Shown here piece after piece: positions 25,213 through 33,280 of a DNA stretch of 53,962 bases. Location of the stretch: positions 1-53,962 of the forward strand of contig JANXMS010000492.1 in assembly GCA_025354525.1 (NCBI GenBank). The letters are read 5' to 3'. Position 1 is the first letter of the stretch. Each line of letters begins with the position of its first letter. The notes under the pieces are model-generated. The model saw nothing but the letters and a program-made list of their open reading frames with translations. It was not told the DNA's origin and searched no databases. Source of the DNA: Acidobacteriota bacterium. Its GTDB lineage: Bacteria > Acidobacteriota > Terriglobia > Bryobacterales > Bryobacteraceae. Position numbers and translations under genes: made by a program.

Positions 25213-25591
25213 CGACCTCATCTGGTTGAACGGAGGGTGCTTTTTTGGAATAGCCTCCGCTGCGGGGTGGGAATCCGCAATGGAGAGAGCAAACCCATTC
25301 TCGCCCCGTAAAACCACTTAGAAAGTCGCTTAAAATACGGTTCCCACACTATAAAACGAAGCCACTCTCACCTCCAGGAAGCGCAAAAAGACGACAGCTT
25401 TATCTGGACGGTACGTAACCTCGCTTCACTTTTCTGGCTCCCCATCTCGACTTTTCCCACGCGTTGACATTTATATTTCGTTCGTTTCCAATCACTTAGA
25501 AAAATCGCGCCTCCGATTCCTCCCCATCTCTCCCCGAGACTAGAAAGCGGAAGTACCCCTCCCACCCAAATTCTAGTTCAGGAGATTACAA
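25213..25591. other. gene-free stretch upstream of the NGxKSxGP-family gene
   Basis: The first 110 bases continue a decayed frame (NSLRCGVGIRNGESKPILAP) that joins across MITE-C to YTIDSLRLN, so MITE-C sits in an old coding relic. The remainder, to 25591, is AT-richer than its surroundings and reads as a leader/promoter region with no gene. Confidence 0.45.
25464..25492 (+). promoter_or_regulatory. candidate sigma70-like promoter
   Basis: TTGACA at 25464-25469, then 17 bp, then TCCAAT (four of six matches to TATAAT) in the AT-rich leader about 100 nt before the gene at 25592. The perfect -35 box is the main support. Confidence 0.3.
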
Positions 25592-26431
25592 ATGCTCTCA
25601 ATGGAAGAGTTCGACCAACTGCGTCCTTATGCCGACGCCAATTTTGAAGGAGCTCCGGCTCATCTAATCGCTAAACTCGTAGCCGACATGCGCGGGACCA
25701 CGGGACCCAAGCTCGACACAGATCCCCCGGATCTGCGCGAACACTGCACCAAAGAAACGGCTCGGACCCGCGCCAATAAGCGGAATGCCAAAAAATCGAC
25801 CGGCCCAAAGACGGAAAAAGGGAAAGCGGTCTCTAGCCAGAATCGTCTGGCTCACGGCCTCTGTTCCGAAGAGATCCTCATCGGTGGCGAAACCGCCGAC
25901 GATTTCGAGGCGCTCCTGGCTTCTGTCAGAAAAGCGTACAACCCGATCAATGACGAAGAGGCAATTCTGACCGACCAACTGGTCCAAGCGCTCTGGCGCT
26001 TCAATCGGGCCCAGCGCGTCGAAACAACCATGCTGCAATCAACTCAAATGCTCCGGCTCGTCGCGTCGAACGCACGCGGACATACCGATGTCGCCTTTGA
26101 AGATATGGATCCGATTGACGGCGACAACATGCTCACGGCAGCTTTCGCCACGGACCTGGATTACAAGCACATCGAACGCATCAATCGGTATATGACCACC
26201 ATGGAGCGGAGTTACCAACGGGCCCTCAAAGCACTGGGGCACTCTCAGGAAAAGCGGCGAAACTTGCCCAAACCTGCCGTTGAGGTAGCCGAAGTAGCCG
26301 CGCCAACTCCGCCGGCTCAGCCCGAGAAGGCGTCTGCCGCCTCATCTCCAATTCAGTACTCGTTCGATCCGCCCACAGAATTTGGCTTCGAACCGCAAAA
26401 TCAAAAGTCGTCGTTCGTCCCGCGTTGCTGA
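25592..26431 (+). CDS. lineage-expanded hypothetical protein (NGxKSxGP family), second copy
   Basis: 279 residues, paralogue of the gene at 5553 by its signature RNAKKSTGPKTEKGKAVSSQ followed by NRLAHGL. A helical region follows (EEAILTDQLVQALWRFNRAQ, DYKHIERINRYMTTMERSYQ), then a Pro/Ala-rich linker and a C-terminal phrase GFEPQNQKSSF. AGGAG seven nt before ATG gives a clear start. The DNA encoding GFEPQN is repeated in tandem just after the gene. No function is known; both copies in this window lie beside mobile-element debris. Confidence 0.75.
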   Translation: MLSMEEFDQLRPYADANFEGAPAHLIAKLVADMRGTTGPKLDTDPPDLREHCTKETARTRANKRNAKKSTGPKTEKGKAVSSQNRLAHGLCSEEILIGGETADDFEALLASVRKAYNPINDEEAILTDQLVQALWRFNRAQRVETTMLQSTQMLRLVASNARGHTDVAFEDMDPIDGDNMLTAAFATDLDYKHIERINRYMTTMERSYQRALKALGHSQEKRRNLPKPAVEVAEVAAPTPPAQPEKASAASSPIQYSFDPPTEFGFEPQNQKSSFVPRC

Positions 26432-26433
26432 CC

Positions 26434-26683
26434 TTGGCTTCGAACCGCAAAACACCGCTGCTTACGAACCGTATTTCGATCTTTGACAATCTAAGCGCGA
26501 AACCGGAACGTCCGAGGTCTATCTTCAGGGCCAAGGCCTGAGCCTCAAATTGGCTTCGAACCGCAAAACACCGCTGTCTACGAACCGAATTTCGATCTCT
26601 GACAATCTAAGGGCCAAACCGGAACGTCCAAGGTATATCTTCAGGGCCAAGGCCTGAACCTCAACTTGGCTTCGAACCGCAAA
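26434..26683 (+). repeat. 116-bp tandem repeat derived from the gene's 3' end
   Basis: Units starting TTGGCTTCGAACCGCAAA occur at 26434 and 26550 (period 116), with a partial third at 26666. The same words end the preceding gene (ttTGGCTTCGAACCGCAAAA, encoding FGFEPQN). The units encode GFEPQNTAAYEP-like peptides but are interrupted by stops, so they are amplified tail DNA rather than protein repeats. Confidence 0.8.
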
Positions 26684-27020
26684 CGTCATGCACCCGCCTT
26701 GCGGCCCTTCGGGGCATCGAGCCCCTCGGAGCCGCTGAAGTCTCGTCGGCACCGCCGAACCCTAGCGGACCCTGAACTCGACCGTCACAAGGTGAAAAAA
26801 TAAATCTTGATCGCATAAGCCTCTTGTAAAGAAGGACTTACGAAATCCCAAAACACCACCCTGTTTTCGTTGTCCCTCTCGGCGGACCGAGACTAAAAAC
26901 AGAACTACCAGCCAAATCAACTTATTCGGCCCGGTAGCCCTTTGGCTTTAAATGATGATCGGACTGCGGAAGCCCCCGATTGCCGCCTAAGCATCTGCCA
27001 TAACCAATTCTGGAAATAAA
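26684..27020. other. gene-free stretch before the HU/TIR pair
   Basis: No gene found. It contains a short hairpin (GGGGC-ATCGA-GCCCC near 26711-26725) that could end transcription from 25592, and then AT-richer DNA that presumably holds the promoter of the HU/TIR pair; I see no clear -35/-10 pair. Confidence 0.4.
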
Positions 27021-27197
27021 ATGAAGACTCCTGAACTGCTCGATAGAATTGCCGCGTCCACAGGCTGTCCGCCTGCCGTGGCCGCCGACCAACTCGATCA
27101 ATTGGTCACCTCCCTAATCGCAAAATTGCGCCGAGGAAAACGCATAAACTTCCCCGGTCTGGGCACCATTCGACCAACCAAGGAGGATGCAAAATGA
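27021..27197 (+). CDS. mini HU/IHF-like DNA-binding protein
   Basis: 58 residues: MKTPELLDRIAASTGCPPAV, AADQLDQLVTSLIAKLRRGK, RINFPGLGTIRPTKEDAK. This matches the helical N-terminal half of HU/IHF (TELIDxIAxxxG, a dimerisation helix, then 'GxxVxxxGFGTF'). It stops just after the GFGTF-like turn, so the DNA-wrapping beta arm is missing (normal HU is about 90 residues). It overlaps the next ATG (ATGA), with AAGGAGG just upstream of that ATG, so the two genes are translationally coupled. It may pair with the similar half-domain in the TIR protein. Confidence 0.7.
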   Translation: MKTPELLDRIAASTGCPPAVAADQLDQLVTSLIAKLRRGKRINFPGLGTIRPTKEDAK

Positions 27198-27772
27198 ACC
27201 GGACTCCCGACACCACCGGGGCCAACTCCGGGGCTGATGAAGTCGTCGAAGTCCTCCGCCAGTGCCTCGCCGAAGGCCTCAGTGTCGATATCGAGTCGGT
27301 CGGCACCTTCCGAACCGATGCCCATGGCCACATTCGCTTCCTCGCCGCACGCGGAAAAAGGATCTTTCTCGCCTATGCCATCGAGGACGTAGCCCAGGTC
27401 GAAGCACTCTACGATCTCCTCGAAAAAGCCGGTTTCCATCCCTGGATGGATCGCAAGAAACTCCTACCCGGCCAGAACTGGCCCCGAGCCATTGATCGGG
27501 CCATTAGCGTTACTGACTACTTCGTCCCCTGCTTCTCGCGCAGGGCTCTCGAACGTCCCGGCCGGTTTCACGCTGAACTGCGCTACGCCCTCGAACGGGC
27601 TCAGGAATGGCCCCTCGAAAAAACGTTCGTCGTACCCCTCCGCCTTGATGATTGCCGTCTACCCCGTCAAATCACGGCCCACTTGCAATACATCGATCTG
27701 TTCCCCGATCCGTCGGAAGGAACCGAGCGGCTCATCGCCGCCTTGGGCGTTACGAACCCATCTTCTTCTTGA
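27194..27772 (+). CDS. HU-like/TIR-domain fusion protein
   Basis: 192 residues. Residues about 13-45 (DEVVEVLRQCLAEGLSVDIE, SVGTFRTD) resemble the dimerisation helix and GFGTF turn of HU. Residues about 55-185 are a TIR domain: KRIFLAYAIEDVAQVEALYD, AGFHPWMDRKKLLPGQNW, a DYFVPCFS strand and RFHAELRYAL. E128 sits where the catalytic Glu of NAD-cleaving TIR proteins is expected. AGGAGG at 27181-27186 supports the ATG. Bacterial TIR domains act as NAD hydrolases in anti-phage immunity or as signalling adaptors; a DNA-binding partner is unusual. The 3' end overlaps the convergent TPR gene by 23 bp. Confidence 0.75.
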   Translation: MNRTPDTTGANSGADEVVEVLRQCLAEGLSVDIESVGTFRTDAHGHIRFLAARGKRIFLAYAIEDVAQVEALYDLLEKAGFHPWMDRKKLLPGQNWPRAIDRAISVTDYFVPCFSRRALERPGRFHAELRYALERAQEWPLEKTFVVPLRLDDCRLPRQITAHLQYIDLFPDPSEGTERLIAALGVTNPSSS

Positions 27773-28142
27773 TCTCGGCGGCGTTCTTCGCCTCCGGCTC
27801 TAGCTCTAAATACTTGGCGTATGCCTCGCGCGCACCTTTCTTGTCCTTGCCGCGCTCGAGGCACTCGCCCAGCCGTAGCCATGCCTCCGGCAAGCCCGGG
27901 TTCCACCGCGTCGCCTCCCGGAATCGCATCGTCGCCGCCTTCCAACTGCTCTTCTTCGCGTAGAATAGCCCAATCTTCAGCTCTTTCTCCGCCTGAATCG
28001 GGTTGAAAGCATACTCCCGGTTCGGCGACAAAGTCACGTCTTCCTCGGGCGGCTCCTGCTGCTGCTGTGCCGACGGAACAGCCTGCGCCCCCAAAATCGC
28101 CGACAAAAATAAGGTCAGCCAAAGTACCCGTGCCACAATCAC
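27750..28142 (-). CDS. exported TPR-like protein
   Basis: 130 residues. Start GTG at 28142 (alternative GTG at 28136). A signal peptide (VLWLTLFLSAILGAQA), a Gln/Glu linker, then TPR-like helices (IGLFYAKKSSWKAATMRFRE, EAWLRLGECLERGKDKKGAR, AYAKYLELEP) and a Lys-rich tail. A small periplasmic or outer-membrane TPR protein resembling BamD-like fragments in helix pattern, with no specific assignment. It is divergent from uvrC with 21 bp between starts. Confidence 0.7.
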   Translation of the reverse strand: MIVARVLWLTLFLSAILGAQAVPSAQQQQEPPEEDVTLSPNREYAFNPIQAEKELKIGLFYAKKSSWKAATMRFREATRWNPGLPEAWLRLGECLERGKDKKGAREAYAKYLELEPEAKNAAEIKKKMGS

Positions 28143-28163
28143 AAGTATAGCGCCCGGTACCCT

Positions 28164-29993
28164 ATGAATCTCCGCGAGAAAGTCTCCCAACTCCCGCTTC
28201 TCCCGGGCGTCTACCTCTACAAGAACGCCTTCGGCGAGATAATTTACGTCGGCAAAGCCAAAAACCTCCGCGCCCGTGTCCGCAACTACTTCTCCGACGA
28301 TCGCCTCAGCGAAGCCAAAACAGGCACCCTCATCTCTGAAGCCGCCGACCTCGACTACATCGTCGTCGAAAACGAGAAAGAAGCTCTTGCCCTCGAAAAC
28401 AACTTCATTAAGCAACACCAACCCCGCTTCAACGTCCTCCTCAAAGACGACAAAACCTACCCCTACATCAAACTAACCAACGAACGAGTCCCCCGCGTCT
28501 TCGTCACCCGCCGACTCCGCAAAGACGGCGCCTCCTACTTCGGACCCTACTTCCCCGGCAACCTCGCCTACCGCCTCACCGACTTCATCCACCGCCAGTT
28601 CAAAATCCCCTCCTGCAAAATCGACTTCAACCGCAAACACACCCACCCCTGCCTCCAATTCCACATCCGCCGCTGCCTCGGCCCCTGCGTCGAAGGCCTC
28701 GTCACGGCCCCCGAATACGCTGAAGCCGTCCGTCAAACCCGCCTCTTCCTCGAAGGCCGACTCAAAGACCTCGAATCCCACATCCGCGAGCAAATCGCCG
28801 AAGCCGCCGCCGAACTCAACTTCGAACGCGCCGCCCGCCTCCGCGACACCCTCATCACCATCGCCGAGATGTCCCAAACACAAAAGATGGCCACCGCCTC
28901 CGGCGACGATATCGACATCTTCGCCTACTACGCCGAGCCCCCCCTCATCGCCGTCAACCTCTTCCACGTCCGCAACGGCCGCATCGTCGACCGCCGCGAG
29001 TTCTACTGGGAAGACCGCTTCGATTTCGACGGCCCCGACTTCATGGCCGCCCTCATCAAACAGGTCTACCTCGACCAAGCCTACGTCCCCATGGTCGTCC
29101 ACGTCCCCGACGACTTCGAAGACCGCGAAGCCCTCGCCGAACTCCTCACCGAAAAACGCGGCCGCCGCGTCGAAATCCGTACCCCTCAACGCGGTGATCG
29201 CAAAGCCCTCCTCGACCTCGCTGAAACCAACGCCAAACATTGCTTCGAAGCCCGCTTCCGCATCCTCAAACCCACCGCCGACTCCGTCGCCATCGCCCTC
29301 GAAGACGCCCTCAATCTCCCGGCCCCGCCCAAACGCATCGAGTGCTTCGACATCTCCCACATCTCTGGTACCGATAAGGTCGCCTCCATGGTCGTCTGGG
29401 AAGACGGCAAAATGAAAAAGGCCGACTATCGCAAGTTCCTCATCAAAACCGTCGTCGGCAACGACGACTTCGCCTCCATGCGCGAAGTCGTCTCCCGCCG
29501 CTACTCCCGCCTAAAAGAAGAAGGCACCCCGTTCCCTAGCGTCGTCCTCATTGATGGCGGCCTCGGCCAACTCCACGCCGCCGCCGAAGCCCTCGAAGCC
29601 CTCGGCGTCACCGACCAAACCATCGCCTCCATCGCCAAACGCGAAGAGATCATCTACGTCTACGGCCAGGAAGACGAACCCGTCAAACTGGACCGCCACA
29701 ACCCCGTCCTACACGTCATCCAAACCATCCGCGACGAAGCCCATCGCTTCGCCGTCACCTTCCATCGCACCCGCCGCAACATCACCCGCATGCGTTCGGA
29801 ACTCCTCGATGTCCCCGGCGTCGGCGAACGGACCGTCGCCAAACTACTCCAAACCCTCGGCAGCCTCGAAGCCGTTCAACTCGCAAGCGTTTCCGCCCTC
29901 TCCAAAGAGGTCGGCCCCGCCGCCGCCAATAAGATCTTTGCCCACTTCCATCAACAAAATGACCAAACCAAACATCCATCCCCTCCTCGCTGA
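28164..29993 (+). CDS. uvrC: excinuclease ABC subunit C
   Basis: 609 residues, normal for UvrC. GIY-YIG nuclease at the N terminus (LPGVYLYKNAFGEIIYVGKA), a Cys-rich CxF-like HIRRCLGPC block, a UVR domain at about 200 (AAAELNFERAARLRDTLITI), the RNase H-like C-terminal nuclease (ECFDISHISGTDKVASMVVW, VLIDGGLGQLHAA) and helix-hairpin-helix (LLDVPGVGERTVAKLLQTLG). It makes the dual incision in nucleotide-excision repair with UvrAB. The 3' end overlaps the nitroreductase start by 35 bp. Codon use is very C-ending. Confidence 0.96.
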   Translation: MNLREKVSQLPLLPGVYLYKNAFGEIIYVGKAKNLRARVRNYFSDDRLSEAKTGTLISEAADLDYIVVENEKEALALENNFIKQHQPRFNVLLKDDKTYPYIKLTNERVPRVFVTRRLRKDGASYFGPYFPGNLAYRLTDFIHRQFKIPSCKIDFNRKHTHPCLQFHIRRCLGPCVEGLVTAPEYAEAVRQTRLFLEGRLKDLESHIREQIAEAAAELNFERAARLRDTLITIAEMSQTQKMATASGDDIDIFAYYAEPPLIAVNLFHVRNGRIVDRREFYWEDRFDFDGPDFMAALIKQVYLDQAYVPMVVHVPDDFEDREALAELLTEKRGRRVEIRTPQRGDRKALLDLAETNAKHCFEARFRILKPTADSVAIALEDALNLPAPPKRIECFDISHISGTDKVASMVVWEDGKMKKADYRKFLIKTVVGNDDFASMREVVSRRYSRLKEEGTPFPSVVLIDGGLGQLHAAAEALEALGVTDQTIASIAKREEIIYVYGQEDEPVKLDRHNPVLHVIQTIRDEAHRFAVTFHRTRRNITRMRSELLDVPGVGERTVAKLLQTLGSLEAVQLASVSALSKEVGPAAANKIFAHFHQQNDQTKHPSPPR

Positions 29994-30522
29994 CCGCTGG
30001 AGCCCTCTCGCCTTCTCTTCGAAGCCCATCGACCCAGATGTCCTCGCCAGCCTCATGGAGGCCGCCCGCTGGGCCCCATCCTGCTTCAATGAACAGCCCT
30101 GGCGCTACATCTATGCCACCATCGACGACGCCGCGGCTCACGCCCAACTCCTCAGTTGCCTCGTCCCAGGCAACCAAGCCTGGGCCGCCGCCGCTCCCTT
30201 CCTCGCCATCTCCGTCGCTTGCACCACTTTCGCGGCCAACGGCAAGCCCAACTCCTACGCCTGGCACGATGTCGGCCAAGCCACCATGTCCATCGTCGTC
30301 GAAGCCATGCACCACGGCATCTTCGCCCACCAAATGGGCGGCATCCTGCCCGATCGCGTCCGCGAACTCTACGCCATCCCCGCCAACTTCAACCCCGTCG
30401 CCGGCCTCGCCCTCGGCTACTATGGCGACCGTGCCCAACTCCCGGAAGCCCTGCAGACCCGCGAAGCCGGACCCCGCACTCGCCGCCCGGCTGACGAAAC
30501 CTTCTTCCTGAACCGCTTCTAA
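29959..30522 (+). CDS. nitroreductase family protein
   Basis: 187 residues starting MTKPNIHPLLADRWSPLAFS. The FMN-binding blocks of small nitroreductases are seen: RWSPLAFSSKPID, MEAARWAPSCFNEQPWRYIY (conserved Pro/Asn-Gln-Pro) and HQMGGILPDRVRELYAIP, ALGYYGDRAQLP. It probably reduces nitro or quinone compounds with NAD(P)H. The ATG lies inside uvrC, implying co-translation. Its stop overlaps the convergent phosphoesterase by 4 bp. Confidence 0.85.
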   Translation: MTKPNIHPLLADRWSPLAFSSKPIDPDVLASLMEAARWAPSCFNEQPWRYIYATIDDAAAHAQLLSCLVPGNQAWAAAAPFLAISVACTTFAANGKPNSYAWHDVGQATMSIVVEAMHHGIFAHQMGGILPDRVRELYAIPANFNPVAGLALGYYGDRAQLPEALQTREAGPRTRRPADETFFLNRF

Positions 30523-31259
30523 TACCCTCGTGCCAAACGGTCCGCCAACAAGGGAGGCAACCCTGCCTCCCGAATCTTCCCCTGCGCCGTCTCTAACTCA
30601 TACGGGAACCGCAGCAACTGCACCGCCTTCACTTCGCTATCGTAAATCGCACACCCCACCCGCCAATCCCCATCCCGCGGCTGCCCCGCCGACCCCGGAT
30701 TCACCAAATACCGATACCCAGCCGCTATTTCAAACGCATACTCATCCTCGTCCGGAAACGGCGGGCCAATCACCACCGTCTTCCGATCGTGCAGCTGAAA
30801 GCCCCCCTGCAAATGCGTATGGCCGAAAAACGTCAAGTCCACCGCCGCGGCTTCCATCGCCAGTCTCACCTCCGGACCTTCAATCACGTACTCGTCCTCA
30901 TCCCGTGGCGACCCATGCACCACCGAGTACCCGTCCACCATCACCGGCCCCCGCGGCAACGCCTTCACCCACTCCATGTTCTCGTCCGTCAACGCGTTCA
31001 TCGTCCAAATCGCCGCCCGCTTCGCCAACGGATTGAAGTCCTCCATCGAGTCCAATCCCGCCGCTACTTTGTCGTGGTTGCCCCGAATCACCACCGCCGC
31101 ATGCTCGCGAACCCACTCCACCACCGCGTTCGGATCCGCCCCGTAACCAACCAGATCGCCACAGCAGATCACCCGCTCATATTGGCCGACCGTTCCAGCC
31201 AATACGGCCGATAGGCCTTCCCAATTCGCATGAATGTCACTGATTATGAGGTCGCGCAC
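30519..31259 (-). CDS. calcineurin-like metallophosphoesterase
   Basis: 246 residues with all metal-binding blocks: DLIISDIHANWEGLSAVLAG, ICCGDLVGYGADPNAVV, VIRGNHDKVAAGLD and LTFFGHTHLQGGFQ. It belongs to the YfcE/DUF-type cytosolic phosphodiesterases (no signal peptide). The substrate is not determinable. Its start overlaps the 3' end of the upstream metallophosphoesterase gene by 16 bp, so the two form a minus-strand operon. Confidence 0.85.
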   Translation of the reverse strand: MRDLIISDIHANWEGLSAVLAGTVGQYERVICCGDLVGYGADPNAVVEWVREHAAVVIRGNHDKVAAGLDSMEDFNPLAKRAAIWTMNALTDENMEWVKALPRGPVMVDGYSVVHGSPRDEDEYVIEGPEVRLAMEAAAVDLTFFGHTHLQGGFQLHDRKTVVIGPPFPDEDEYAFEIAAGYRYLVNPGSAGQPRDGDWRVGCAIYDSEVKAVQLLRFPYELETAQGKIREAGLPPLLADRLARGY

Positions 31260-32377
31260 AGTTTGATTAACGTCACTTCGGGCGGTGCTCCAATGCGCGC
31301 CGGAACGCCAACCGTGCCAATCCCTCGCGTCACATACAGGTTCGAATCACCCTCTTTATAATGCCCATAAACGTAGGGCGTAAAAAACCGGGCAAAATTC
31401 ACATGCTGATGCAGATACTCCACCGTCACCTGCCCACCATGCGTATGCCCCGCTAGCATTAAGTCCCAACCCTGCTCCGCCGCCACCCGAAACGCGTCCG
31501 GATTGTGCGACAGCAACAGGTTCAACGCGCCTTCCCGCCGCAGTTGCGCCGCCCCTGGCAAGTACGTCCCATGCATCTTCTGGTAGTCCACCCCGGCCAA
31601 GTTCAACCGCGCCTTTCCAAACCGAAACTCCCGCTGCTCGCCCCGCAGAAAGTGCAGATTCCGCCGCGCCCCCTCCCGCGCCACATACTCCTCGCACTCA
31701 GCGTAAATCTCGTGGTTCCCCATACATCCCCACACCCCGCTATCCGCCCGCAGCCGCGCTAACTCATCTAGACACTCATCCAACGGGTCGCCGTCCCGCG
31801 TGATCAAGTCCCCCGTCACCATCGTCAGATGCGGTCGAAACTCATTCGCCATCCCCACCGCCGCCGCCAACTCGTACCGTGCCAAAAACGGGCCGTAGTG
31901 CACATCGCTCAACTGCGCAATCCGCAGCCCGTCCAAATCCTTCGCCAACCCGCGCACCGGCAAGCTTACCTCCACCGGGCGCAGATCCCGCCGCCCCACG
32001 ATTATCCCAAACCCCGTAATTGCCGCCGGCGCCGCCACCACTGCCGTCTGTGCCGCCTGCAGCAACATCCGCCGACCCGGGTCGTGCGGAGCCTTCACCC
32101 GCCGCACCAGCGCCAGTGCCGCCGTCATGCCGCAGGTACAAATCGCCCACGCAATCGCCGCCCCGCGAGCCCAGAAAAACCACGCCCCGCCCGGCAAAAA
32201 TCGCCAAGCCCAGTGCATCTCGAAGATCATCCCCAACGATCCAAACAGTCCACTAACTGCCAGCAACCAGCCAACCAATGGAGACCTCCCCCGCAGCCAC
32301 CGCCACGCCTGCCAATGGCACAGCACCACGACCATGATCGCCACGTACTCCGGCAGGTTTTTGCTCCAAGTCCCCAA
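31244..32377 (-). CDS. membrane metallophosphoesterase (YkuE/LpxH-like)
   Basis: 377 residues. The first 120 contain three to four hydrophobic segments (YVAIMVVVLCHWQAW, PLVGWLLAVSGLFGSLGMIF, AIAWAICTCGMTAALALV), then a linker and a phosphoesterase domain: RIAQLSDVHYGPFLARYELA, MVTGDLITRDGDPLDE, GCMGNHEIYAECEEY, LLLSHNPDAFR, DLMLAGHTHGGQV. Such proteins hydrolyse membrane or lipid-linked phosphates. It is the first gene of a two-gene operon with 30519-31259 and is divergent from the hydrolase at 32432 (54 bp gap). Confidence 0.85.
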   Translation of the reverse strand: MGTWSKNLPEYVAIMVVVLCHWQAWRWLRGRSPLVGWLLAVSGLFGSLGMIFEMHWAWRFLPGGAWFFWARGAAIAWAICTCGMTAALALVRRVKAPHDPGRRMLLQAAQTAVVAAPAAITGFGIIVGRRDLRPVEVSLPVRGLAKDLDGLRIAQLSDVHYGPFLARYELAAAVGMANEFRPHLTMVTGDLITRDGDPLDECLDELARLRADSGVWGCMGNHEIYAECEEYVAREGARRNLHFLRGEQREFRFGKARLNLAGVDYQKMHGTYLPGAAQLRREGALNLLLSHNPDAFRVAAEQGWDLMLAGHTHGGQVTVEYLHQHVNFARFFTPYVYGHYKEGDSNLYVTRGIGTVGVPARIGAPPEVTLIKLCATS

Positions 32378-32431
32378 ACCTCCATCTTACTGCGCCAGAT
32401 CCTTCGGGCATTGATACAATTTCGGGTACCT

Positions 32432-33280
32432 ATGAAACTTCTGATGTTTGCGCGTCCCGGTGGTCAACCTGAGCCGGGTGTCTCTGATGGGTCCACCATC
32501 ACCGCCCTCTCCGGTGCCGGCTACGCCGACCTCCATGCCCTCATCGCGGATCCCGCCGGGCCAGCTACGGCTGCCGCCTACGCCGCCACTGCCACTGACC
32601 ACGTCGCCGAATCCGCCGTCAAGATCCTCGCGCCGCTCACCCGCCCCGAGAAAATCCTCTGCGTCGGCCTCAACTATCGAGATCACGCCATTGAATCGAA
32701 CATGGCCATCCCCACCGTCCCCACCATCTTCTCCAAGTTCAACAACTGCATCATCGGCCCCGGCGACGAAATCGTCCTCCCGAAAGTAACCCAAACCCCG
32801 GACTACGAAGCCGAGTTCGCCGTCGTCATTGGCAAGCCCGGTAAGAACATCGCTGAAGCCGATTGGGCCGACCATGTCTTCGGCTACATGAACCTTCACG
32901 ACGTCTCCGCCCGTGACCTCCAACTCGCCACCTCCCAGTGGCTCATGGGCAAAAGCATCGATACGTTCTGCCCCATCGGACCGTACATCGTCACCAAAGA
33001 CGAAATCGCCGATCCCCACGCCCTGCCCATCAAGGCCACCATCAGCGGCGAAGTTCTCCAGGATTCCAACACCAGCGAACTCATCTTCAAGCTGCCGAAA
33101 CTCCTCAGCTATATCTCGCAGGTCATGACCCTCAAGTCCGGCGACATCATCACCACCGGCACCCCCGCCGGCGTCGGCTTCGCGCGCAAGCCCCAACGTC
33201 TGCTCAAGGCCGGCGATGAGTGCATCATCGAAGTGCAGGGCTTGGGCCAACTGCGCAATCCTGTAGTGAGTGAAGCGTAA
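32432..33280 (+). CDS. fumarylacetoacetate hydrolase family protein
   Basis: 282 residues. After an N-terminal lid region the catalytic domain shows KILCVGLNYRDHAIESNMAI, FSKFNNCIIGPGDEIVLP, DYEAEFAVVIGKPGKNIAEA (metal-binding Glu pair), GYMNLHDVSARDLQ and the closing GDIITTGTPAGVGFARKPQR. It cleaves C-C bonds in acylpyruvate-like or aromatic catabolites, or acts on beta-ketoacids; the exact substrate is open. The downstream amidohydrolase begins 11 bp before its stop, so they are coupled. Confidence 0.88.
   Translation: MKLLMFARPGGQPEPGVSDGSTITALSGAGYADLHALIADPAGPATAAAYAATATDHVAESAVKILAPLTRPEKILCVGLNYRDHAIESNMAIPTVPTIFSKFNNCIIGPGDEIVLPKVTQTPDYEAEFAVVIGKPGKNIAEADWADHVFGYMNLHDVSARDLQLATSQWLMGKSIDTFCPIGPYIVTKDEIADPHALPIKATISGEVLQDSNTSELIFKLPKLLSYISQVMTLKSGDIITTGTPAGVGFARKPQRLLKAGDECIIEVQGLGQLRNPVVSEA

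Noticed and set aside
31829-32431. N-terminal extension of the fumarylacetoacetase-family gene
   Set aside because: The added residues are basic/His-rich antisense of the membrane phosphoesterase; family similarity starts at the ATG at 32432.
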